This document shows, piece by piece, positions 5,159 through 10,248 of a stretch of DNA of 14,824 nt (the stretch's first letter is position 1; the number at the start of each line of letters is the position of its first letter). The DNA is from CAZPFP01 sp964585895 (lineage in GTDB: Bacteria > Patescibacteriota > Microgenomatia > PFEM01 > JAHIFH01), in assembly GCA_964585895.1 (NCBI GenBank), contig CAZPFP010000015.1, forward strand, positions 1 to 14,824, given 5' to 3'. A model generated the notes under the pieces. The model was not told where the DNA came from. It was given only the letters and a program-made list of their open reading frames with translations, and ran no database searches. Made by a program: the position numbers and the translations under genes.

Positions 5159-6961
5159 TTACTCAGCTTCAAGTCGAAATAACTCTGTAGATAAATCTCG
5201 AAATTGCTCATCTAATTTCTTTAACTTATCTTTTTCTGTTTTAGTCGGCTTTTTCTCTTTTTCCAACTCACCTATTTGATTACCAATTTCCCTTAATCTC
5301 TCTCTTAAATCCAATGCTTCTAATCCTTTTTCTGTTCTTGCAATTTCCTTCTTGAATTTTTCCTTATCCTCAATTAAATCCGCTATTTCCAGTAAATAGA
5401 GTTTATCAAATGTCTCTTTTAATTCAGCGGGCAACATCTTGGCGAAACGCTGACTATCAATGGTTTTATAACGCTTGAAATATCTTCCTAGAGTTTCAAC
5501 AGTCCCTCGGAAACGCGGGGTTTTAATCAGCTTTTGAACCTTTTTTTTTCTTAATGAGGACCAATTCTCTGATTGAAAAGTCAAGGCCAATAAATGCTCT
5601 TCTAAAATTTCCCTCCGGTTCATCTTTTCTACTTTCTCATAGTCTTTTCTTTTTAAAGGAGATTTGGCGCTTTCTTCGGTAATAAATCTGGTTACTTCAG
5701 CGACGACCGCCTCTTCTTCAACCCGGAGACGGTCGGCTAGGTGGCGTAAATAGTGAGACTGAACCACTTTATTGCTGATTTTAGCCAAAATTGGGGTTAA
5801 TTCCAAACTAATTTTGCGTTTGCCCTCAGCCGTTCGAACCTCAAACCGAGCAAAAGCCGAGTCAAGAAAATAATCGTAAATAGGAACCGCTTTTTTCACC
5901 TGTTCTTGCCAAAGCTTAGGCTTCTTTTGGGCCACTTCATCAGGGTCTTTACCCCCTTTAACTTCCACCACCTTGATTGCCAATCCAGCCGCATCCGCCA
6001 GTTCAATCCCCCGTCGAGCGGCTTGATCTCCGGCAATATCCCGGTCCAAAGCCAAAGTGATATTCTGAGTAAACCGGCCGAGTAAATCTATCTGTCCTTG
6101 AGTCAAAGACGTCCCTTTGATAGCCACTACATTCTCCACTCCTGACTGAATCGAAGAAATGGCGTCTAACTCTCCCTCAACCACAATCGCCTCATCCGCT
6201 TTTTTAATCGCTCCCTTAGTTTCCACTAAGCCGTAAAGCAAATCAGACTTATGATAAACCAAAGTCTCCGGGCTATTAATGTATTTGGCTTCTTCTTGCT
6301 TGGGATCCAAAGTTCTCCCGGCAAAACCAACCACATTATTTCGTCTGTCTCGTAAGGTGAACATTAACCTGTTCCGAAATCGATCATAATACCCCCGACC
6401 TCTCTCGCTCTTAATCACCAAACCCGCTTTCTCCAACTCCTCCACCCGATATCTTTTCTTTTTAACCAAAAAATCCTGAAGCGCTTCCCAAAGATTAGCT
6501 GAATAACCCAGCTTAAACCGAACCAAAGATTCTCGGGTAATCCCCCGGCCTAAAATATAATTAAGGGCTTTTTTACCGGCTAAATGCTTGGTCAAAAGAT
6601 AATGATAATATTCACTGGCCAAATGATTAATTTCATAAAGACGCTGCTTTTCCTTTTCGCTTTCCGAAGGACGATAGCGGCGAAGCTTAACTCCGGCTCT
6701 CTTGGCCAAAGTCTGCAAAGCTTCCCCAAACTCGATGTTTTCCGTTTTCATCAAGAAACCAAAGATATCCCCTGATTCGCCGCATCCGAAACACTTAAAA
6801 ATCTGCCGTTCAGGGGAAACAACAAAAGAAGGAATTTTCTCAGAATGGAAAGGGCAAAGAGCTTTGAAATTACGCCCGGTCTTTTTTAAGGGAGTGTATT
6901 CGTTGATAAGTTCAACGATATCAATTTTTCTTCTGATTTCTTCTAATTGATCTTCTGGCAT
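5159..6961 (-). CDS. dnaG: DNA primase DnaG
   Basis: This 600-aa primase makes RNA primers at the replication fork. The N-terminal CHC2 zinc finger has Cys36, His39, Cys57 and Cys60 in LCPFHSEKIPSF and FKCFGCG. The catalytic core includes the Toprim motif AIVVEGELDAIS (Glu262) and LALDRDIAGDQAA (Asp306, Asp308), matching the E. coli metal-binding acidic triad. The C-terminal third is charged, with a coiled coil around residues 530-598, and should contain the helicase-interaction domain, poorly conserved in sequence. It precedes rpoD by 25 bp and follows tRNA-Ser(GGA) by 41 bp. There is no SD at the ATG; the leader contains three 11-bp repeats. The length is normal for the family. Confidence 0.98.
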   Translation of the reverse strand: MPEDQLEEIRRKIDIVELINEYTPLKKTGRNFKALCPFHSEKIPSFVVSPERQIFKCFGCGESGDIFGFLMKTENIEFGEALQTLAKRAGVKLRRYRPSESEKEKQRLYEINHLASEYYHYLLTKHLAGKKALNYILGRGITRESLVRFKLGYSANLWEALQDFLVKKKRYRVEELEKAGLVIKSERGRGYYDRFRNRLMFTLRDRRNNVVGFAGRTLDPKQEEAKYINSPETLVYHKSDLLYGLVETKGAIKKADEAIVVEGELDAISSIQSGVENVVAIKGTSLTQGQIDLLGRFTQNITLALDRDIAGDQAARRGIELADAAGLAIKVVEVKGGKDPDEVAQKKPKLWQEQVKKAVPIYDYFLDSAFARFEVRTAEGKRKISLELTPILAKISNKVVQSHYLRHLADRLRVEEEAVVAEVTRFITEESAKSPLKRKDYEKVEKMNRREILEEHLLALTFQSENWSSLRKKKVQKLIKTPRFRGTVETLGRYFKRYKTIDSQRFAKMLPAELKETFDKLYLLEIADLIEDKEKFKKEIARTEKGLEALDLRERLREIGNQIGELEKEKKPTKTEKDKLKKLDEQFRDLSTELFRLEAE

Positions 6962-6963
6962 AA

Positions 6964-6996
6964 AAATTACCGCATTATTACCGCATTATTCCCGCA
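6964..6996 (-). repeat. Three 11-bp direct repeats in the dnaG leader
   Basis: On the minus strand the units read TGCGGGAATAA, TGCGGTAATAA and TGCGGTAATTT, ending 2 nt before the dnaG ATG. The spacing equals about one DNA helical turn. The first unit also forms hairpin CCGCA-loop-TGCGG with the last bases of tRNA-Ser (6992-7005). Confidence 0.7.
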
Positions 6997-7002
6997 GCGT
7001 TG

Positions 7003-7089
7003 CGGAGAGGGAGGGATTTGAACCCTCGATAATCTTACGACTATACGGCTTCTCCAAAGCCGCGCATTCGACCACTCTGCCACCTCTCC
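7003..7089 (-). tRNA. tRNA-Ser (anticodon GGA)
   Basis: This is an 87-nt class II tRNA. The acceptor is GGAGAGG/CCTCTCC, the anticodon loop TTGGAGA, the variable arm is long, the T-loop TTCAAAT and the discriminator G. CCA is not encoded. Its first base is the last base of the NUDIX gene's TAG stop, so tRNA processing and the mRNA 3' end are linked. Confidence 0.96.
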
Positions 7090-7562
7090 TAGAATAATCT
7101 TTTTTGTCTTTCTTTTTCATCCAAAATCTTTTTCGCCTTTTCCAAAATCTTCTTTCCTGAATCGAAAGCCAGCTTTATATAAGCTTCTTTAAATGGCAAC
7201 CATTCTATTTTTTCAGTTTCCCAACCAGGACCTTTTTCGATATCAGTAATCCATCTCATCAGATAAAAAGTAATCGATTTTAAAACTTTCTCTTTTTCTT
7301 TATTGTAAAAAAAGATTTGGATCGTATCGATTTTGTCAACGATCTCTGCCTCAATCCCACCTTCTTCTTCCACCTCTCGTAAAGCAGCTTCTTTACCTGT
7401 TTCGCCCTTATCAATCCAACCCTTCGGCAATCGCCAGCCTTTTTGATAGAACTTACTTTTCCCGCTTGGTTTATAAACCAACCACAAGATTTTACTTTTC
7501 TCTTTCTTAAAAACCACTCCTCCAGCGGAGAATTCTCTTTTAACAGGTTTTTTCTTTGGCAT
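7089..7562 (-). CDS. NUDIX hydrolase
   Basis: This 157-aa pyrophosphohydrolase acts on nucleoside-diphosphate-linked substrates. The Nudix box is complete: Gly48-x5-Glu54-x7-Arg62-Glu63-Val-Glu-Glu66-Glu67-x-Gly69-Ile70. The start SAGGVVF and the WRLPKGWIDKGE region resemble Ap4A-hydrolase/MutT-like members, but substrate cannot be read from the sequence. A basic tail, ILDEKERQKRLF, ends it. The SD candidate AGGA (8-nt spacer) lies in one arm of the REP-like element upstream. The stop codon overlaps tRNA-Ser(GGA) by one base. Confidence 0.95.
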   Translation of the reverse strand: MPKKKPVKREFSAGGVVFKKEKSKILWLVYKPSGKSKFYQKGWRLPKGWIDKGETGKEAALREVEEEGGIEAEIVDKIDTIQIFFYNKEKEKVLKSITFYLMRWITDIEKGPGWETEKIEWLPFKEAYIKLAFDSGKKILEKAKKILDEKERQKRLF

Positions 7563-7569
7563 AACCTTT

Positions 7570-7646
7570 GTCCTTCGACAAGCTCAGGACACTTCGACTT
7601 CTAGTTCACACTGAGCGAGTCCGCCAGAGGCAGACGAGTCGAAGTG
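7570..7646. repeat. REP-like palindromic element between tRNA-Arg and the NUDIX gene
   Basis: There are two hairpins. The first is GTCCT (7570-7574)/AGGAC (7586-7590) around TCGACAAGCTC; the second is a perfect 10-bp stem CACTTCGACT (7590-7599)/AGTCGAAGTG (7637-7646). The CTTCGACAAGCTCAGG core is a motif I know as recurrent in intergenic repeats of several bacterial groups. Inside the second hairpin, CGAGTC occurs twice (7616-7621 and 7635-7640) flanking a smaller palindrome GTCcGCC/GGCaGAC, which looks like a nested insertion. Confidence 0.8.
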
Positions 7647-7720
7647 CGTCCCTGGGAGGATTCGAACCTCCGACCCTCAGTTCCGGAAACTGATGCTCTG
7701 ATCCACTGAGCTACAGGGAC
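7647..7720 (-). tRNA. tRNA-Arg (anticodon CCG)
   Basis: This is a 74-nt tRNA with acceptor GTCCCTG/CAGGGAC, D-arm AGCTCAGTGGATCAGAGC, anticodon loop TTCCGGA, T-loop TTCGAAT and discriminator G. CCA is not encoded. The REP-like element begins at the base after its 3' end. Confidence 0.96.
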
Positions 7721-7728
7721 TGATGAAG

Positions 7729-7815
7729 CGGTGGGAGAGGGATTTGAACCCCCGTGAGACTTTCGTCCCGCAATCTTTTCGAAAGATGCCCGTTAAGCCA
7801 CTCCGGCATCCCACC
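7729..7815 (-). tRNA. tRNA-Ser (anticodon CGA)
   Basis: This is an 87-nt class II tRNA with acceptor GGTGGGA/TCCCACC, anticodon loop TTCGAAA, a long variable arm GGGACGAAAGTCTC, T-loop TTCAAAT and discriminator G. The outermost anticodon-stem pair is C:U. It lies 8 nt from tRNA-Arg(CCG). Confidence 0.95.
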
Positions 7816-7819
7816 AATG

Positions 7820-7893
7820 CGCGCCCAGTGAGACTCGAACTCACAACCTTCTCGTCCGCAACGAGATGCTCTGTCCAATTGAGCTACGGGCGC
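7820..7893 (-). tRNA. tRNA-Arg (anticodon GCG)
   Basis: This is a 74-nt tRNA with acceptor GCGCCCG/TGGGCGC (one G:U), anticodon stem TCTCG/CGAGA, loop TTGCGGA and T-loop TTCGAGT. The anticodon is GCG and not the usual ACG (read as inosine). Only 4 nt separate it from tRNA-Ser(CGA), and 7 nt separate it from the stop of the preceding protein gene. Confidence 0.95.
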
Positions 7894-7900
7894 TAATAAT

Positions 7901-8437
7901 TCAGGAGGATGTTTCTAAAGGAACCCGTCGCGAGACCCACTCGCTGGCATTATCAATCCAGGTTTTTTCTGGTTCCTCGAAGGGGAGATAATCAGAAAGT
8001 ATCTTCTTAACTTGGCTTTCTTTAGTTTCTCCCAAGAGCATTATCAGTTGCCGAGGCAAACCAATCGCACTCTCAACTTGGAGAATTTTCTGCCCCCATT
8101 TCTCGGTAAACCAAAATCGATTTAATTGCTCCCATTCATATTTTCTGTTACCGGTCATAATTCCTTGGCTAGTAATTTTATGTTCTACTTTTCGCGGCTC
8201 AACCGTGGCCATGATATAGGCAACAAACATCAAGGCAATCATGACCGCAATCAAAAGCCATTCTTTTAAGAAAAGCAAAATTACCGCCAGCAAAAAGACA
8301 ATCGCTCCAATCGTCGTAAAGTATTCCCGATTGCGTTCTTTAAAGGGTCTTTCCGGAGCTGTCCAAATCAATAAGGTTTTTAAGGTGCGGGTTTTAGTTA
8401 CTGGTTCAACTTCTCTTGTTTTTTCTTGAGCAGGCAT
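7901..8437 (-). CDS. Two-TM membrane protein with cytoplasmic PH-like tail, function unknown
   Basis: This is a 178-aa protein. A hydrophilic N-terminus of about 40 residues is followed by a tight hairpin of two membrane helices (about 42-59 and 62-82: IGAIVFLLAVILLFL, LLIAVMIALMFVAYIM). A C-terminal domain follows, beginning VEHKITSQGIMTGNRKYEWEQ, whose pattern of a TM pair plus beta-rich tail resembles bacterial PH-like (YcxB/YdbT-type) membrane proteins. This is structural inference, not a clear family match. AAAGGAGAAATT precedes the ATG. It sits between two tRNA pairs, 7 nt from tRNA-Arg(GCG), and probably shares their transcript. Confidence 0.82.
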   Translation of the reverse strand: MPAQEKTREVEPVTKTRTLKTLLIWTAPERPFKERNREYFTTIGAIVFLLAVILLFLKEWLLIAVMIALMFVAYIMATVEPRKVEHKITSQGIMTGNRKYEWEQLNRFWFTEKWGQKILQVESAIGLPRQLIMLLGETKESQVKKILSDYLPFEEPEKTWIDNASEWVSRRVPLETSS

Positions 8438-8469
8438 AATTTCTCCTTTAATTAACCATTAACAACTTT

Positions 8470-8478
8470 ATTGTAACA
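8470..8478 (-). promoter_or_regulatory. Extended -10 promoter of the two-TM gene and downstream tRNAs
   Basis: TGTTACAAT lies directly after the 3' end of tRNA-Ser(TGA). The 17-bp -35 position (CGAATC) falls inside the tRNA and is poor. It may allow the protein gene and downstream tRNAs to be transcribed independently. Confidence 0.45.
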
Positions 8479-8480
8479 TG

Positions 8481-8567
8481 CGGAGAGGGCGAGATTCGAA
8501 CTCGCGTGAGACTTGCGTCCCCCACAGTTTTCAAGACTGGGCCGTTTAGCCACTCCGGCACCTCTCC
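8481..8567 (-). tRNA. tRNA-Ser (anticodon TGA)
   Basis: This is an 87-nt class II tRNA with acceptor GGAGAGG/CCTCTCC, anticodon loop CTTGAAA, a long variable arm, T-loop TTCGAAT and discriminator G. CCA is not encoded. It shares its acceptor stem and general layout with the other Ser tRNAs here. It lies 8 nt from tRNA-Ser(GCT). Confidence 0.96.
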
Positions 8568-8575
8568 AAACTTAG

Positions 8576-8657
8576 CGGAGGAGACAGGATTCGAACCTGC
8601 GAGCCCTTTCGGACCACGGCTTAGCAAGCCGCTGCATTACCACTCTGCCACTCCTCC
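8576..8657 (-). tRNA. tRNA-Ser (anticodon GCT)
   Basis: This is an 82-nt class II tRNA with acceptor GGAGGAG/CTCCTCC, anticodon loop TTGCTAA, variable arm GTCCGAAAGGGC, T-loop TTCGAAT and discriminator G. It reads AGC/AGT and is the first tRNA of the cluster. Confidence 0.96.
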
Positions 8658-8671
8658 CTAAATCACTTTCT

Positions 8672-8700
8672 ATTTTAACAAAAATTACCTTTAATTTCAC
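8672..8700 (-). promoter_or_regulatory. Promoter of the tRNA-Ser(GCT)-tRNA-Ser(TGA) cluster
   Basis: Extended -10 TGTTAAAAT (8680-8672), 17-bp spacer and -35 GTGAAA (8700-8695). The -35 contains bases of the comF stop codon. The mature tRNA begins 14 nt after the -10. Confidence 0.6.
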
Positions 8701-9398
8701 CTTGCCAGCGTTAAGCCCCAAATTTCTTTGGCGCCGGCTCTTTTCAGCACTTGTCCACATTCACGCAGAGTTGAACCCGTGGTCCAAACATCGTCAAAAA
8801 CAATGAATTTCGCCTTACTAATTTTGAATTTGGAATTTTCATCAATTTTAAAAGCACCCCGAATATTCTTCTTTCGATCTTTACCCTTTAAGCCAACTTG
8901 TGGCTTAGTGTGTTTATGGCGGACTAAAATCTTAGGTTGAACCTGCCACTTAAATCTTTCTGCCAGTATTTTCCCTAAAAGCTCAGCCTGATTAAACCCC
9001 CGCCAGCGCTGACGCCGAGGATGAAGGGGAACAGGAACAAGAATGTCTGAAGCTTGAGGTTGCCCCCTTCGGGGGATTCCTTCGGAATGGAAGTCTGGCG
9101 GAAAATGTTTAAAACTCAGGGCAATCAGCTCTTCAGCCAAATCAGTAATGAATTTATACTTCAATTTACTAATTGCCTGCTTAATGATGCCTTGATAGAC
9201 AAAAATGGAAATCAAACCATCTAATGAATATTTGGTTTGACAACGTGGGTGGATTTTGCCATTAATAGCTGGTCGCTGGCAAACTGGACAGATTTGCGTT
9301 TCAACAAGTTTAATATTTTTAAGACAATCTTGACAAAAATAATTCCCCCATTGGCCACAACCCAAACAACGGCGGGGGAATAAAAAATCGAGCAGCAT
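8697..9398 (-). CDS. comF: ComF-family phosphoribosyltransferase-like competence protein
   Basis: This is a 233-aa protein. An N-terminal zinc-ribbon-like part has Cys11, 14, 22, 25, 37, 40 and 53 (CLGCG, CQDC, CPVC). A PRTase-fold domain follows, with VPVPLHPRRQRWRGFNQAELL and the PRPP-loop motif IVFDDVWTTGSTL. ComF proteins act in DNA uptake, and in several bacteria with type IV pili the gene is needed for transformation; the pilin at 1088 is therefore relevant, though not adjacent. An unusual segment of about 12 residues, DFHSEGIPRRGQ, between HFPP and SDILVPVP is encoded by two adjacent DNA palindromes and looks like an in-frame insertion. There is no SD; an extended -10 ends 7 nt before the ATG. 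Confidence 0.94.
   Translation of the reverse strand: MLLDFLFPRRCLGCGQWGNYFCQDCLKNIKLVETQICPVCQRPAINGKIHPRCQTKYSLDGLISIFVYQGIIKQAISKLKYKFITDLAEELIALSFKHFPPDFHSEGIPRRGQPQASDILVPVPLHPRRQRWRGFNQAELLGKILAERFKWQVQPKILVRHKHTKPQVGLKGKDRKKNIRGAFKIDENSKFKISKAKFIVFDDVWTTGSTLRECGQVLKRAGAKEIWGLTLAR
9061..9098. repeat. In-frame tandem palindromes inserted in comF
   Basis: Two perfect hairpins are directly adjacent: CCCCC-TTC-GGGGG (9063-9075) and ATTCC-TTC-GGAAT (9076-9088). Both have the same TTC/GAA loop. They interrupt no reading frame and encode part of a segment that ComF relatives lack at this place (from memory of the family). Confidence 0.65.
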
Positions 9399-9405
9399 TG
9401 ACTTA

Positions 9406-9414
9406 ATTCTAACA
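9406..9414 (-). promoter_or_regulatory. Extended -10 of comF (leaderless candidate)
   Basis: TGTTAGAAT ends 7 nt before the comF ATG and abuts the T-run of the ssrA terminator. There is no -35 match at 17 bp. The expected transcription start is at the start codon. Confidence 0.55.
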
Positions 9415-9439
9415 AAAACACACCCTAAGGGTGTTTTTT
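9414..9439. terminator. Bidirectional intrinsic terminator after ssrA
   Basis: The perfect stem ACACCC/GGGTGT (9420-9434, 3-base loop) has T5 after one G on the minus strand (9418-9414) and T6 on the plus strand. Its working orientation is minus, seven bases after the mature tmRNA end counted from the upper stem arm's first A-run. Confidence 0.8.
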
Positions 9440-9445
9440 CTCTTG

Positions 9446-9811
9446 TGGAGATGGCCGGGGTGAACCGGCGTCCGAAAAGAATTTCTAAAAACTTCTACAA
9501 GCTTAGTTGACTCTTGATTGTCGTTTTAACCCGATCCTGTCAACCGGAAAGTTAAAACCAAGACTAATTAAACTTTGCCCAGATGGTCTAGTCAAACCAA
9601 CTGGGTTGCATCCTGGCTGGGTTGGCACCCATCGTTTCTCACCAGGAGAAAAAACCATGGATGGCTTATGCTTAGGCGCCTTTAAGCGTATACAGCAGCA
9701 TAAGCAGGAGCAACGTCTTTGTTGCCAGTTAAATTTTGAAACCTTTTAACGGCTTATTTCAGGCCGGCTTGCTGTTTTTAAAGAACCCTTCCCGTCGAAA
9801 CCTACATCCCC
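9446..9811 (-). ncRNA. ssrA: Transfer-messenger RNA (tmRNA)
   Basis: This 366-nt RNA rescues stalled ribosomes together with SmpB. The 5' end GGGGATG pairs with 3' CATCTCC and contains the G3:U70 alanine identity pair; the discriminator is A. The conserved GGTTTCGACGGG follows the acceptor strand. The resume frame, GGC to TAA, lies at 9726-9682, and pseudoknot-like pairings fill the rest. CCA is not encoded. The T-stem GCCGG/CCGGC is perfect, but the loop between the arms is six bases (TTCACC) where seven are normal. The 5' ten bases are shared with the end of smpB, so it is co-transcribed with or processed from the smpB message. A terminator follows. Confidence 0.95.
9682..9726 (-). other. 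tmRNA proteolysis-tag reading frame
   Basis: The frame beginning GGC encodes GNKDVAPAYAAVYA and ends with TAA. A Gly resume codon is known in other bacteria. The tag ends Val-Tyr-Ala, not the usual Leu/Val-Ala-Ala. The alternative frame from GCA gives a Leu-rich tag (ATKTLLLLMLLYTLKGA) and is less likely. Confidence 0.8.
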
Positions 9812-10248
9812 TTATTTTTTAAAACCTGTTCCACTTCTCTTTTAATCGCCTTTCTTTTTTTCGCTTCTCTCTTATCGTACCTCTTCTTACCTCTTGCCAA
9901 AGCTATTTCTAGCTTGATTTGACGGCCTTTAGTATAGCATGACATAGGCACAATAGTCAAATTTTTCTCCTTAGTCTGCTGGGCTAGTTTGAAAAGTTCA
10001 TTTTTGTGTAAGAGCAGTTTTCGGTTCCGCCTTGGGTCATAGTCTCGATTATCGGCAAAAGAGTAGGGATTGATATAGGCATTAACTAACCAAGCTTCGT
10101 TATCAATAATTTTAACAAAACTCTCACTCAAGCTCATATTGCCGGCCTTGACTGACTTAACTTCCGCACCAGCTAAAGCAATCCCCACTTCAAATTTCTC
10201 TAGAAGGTGATAATCATACCTAGCTCTGCGATTGATAACCTTTTTCAT
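9802..10248 (-). CDS. smpB: SsrA-binding protein SmpB
   Basis: This 148-aa protein is the obligate tmRNA partner in trans-translation. Family landmarks are NRRARYDYHLLEKFEVGIALAGAEVKSV at the N-terminus, WLVNAYINPY, the RKLLLHKNE segment, VPMSCYTKGRQIKLEIALARGKK, and a basic tail YDKREAKKRK that enters the ribosome. It starts with an ATGA overlap on the upstream PP2C-propeller gene. Its last codons, AAG GGG ATG TAG, lie in the first ten bases of ssrA. Length and motifs are normal. Confidence 0.98.
   Translation of the reverse strand: MKKVINRRARYDYHLLEKFEVGIALAGAEVKSVKAGNMSLSESFVKIIDNEAWLVNAYINPYSFADNRDYDPRRNRKLLLHKNELFKLAQQTKEKNLTIVPMSCYTKGRQIKLEIALARGKKRYDKREAKKRKAIKREVEQVLKNKGM

Noticed and set aside
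8572..8760. Minus-strand 62-aa ORF covering tRNA-Ser(GCT) and the end of comF.
   Set aside because: It overlaps a tRNA and comF out of frame; it has no SD or known motif.
9221..9421. Minus-strand 66-aa ORF at the start of comF.
   Set aside because: It is an out-of-frame shadow of the Cys-rich ComF N-terminus.
9507..9749. Plus-strand 80-aa ORF inside the tmRNA.
   Set aside because: It is antisense to a structured RNA with clear tmRNA landmarks and has no protein-like features.
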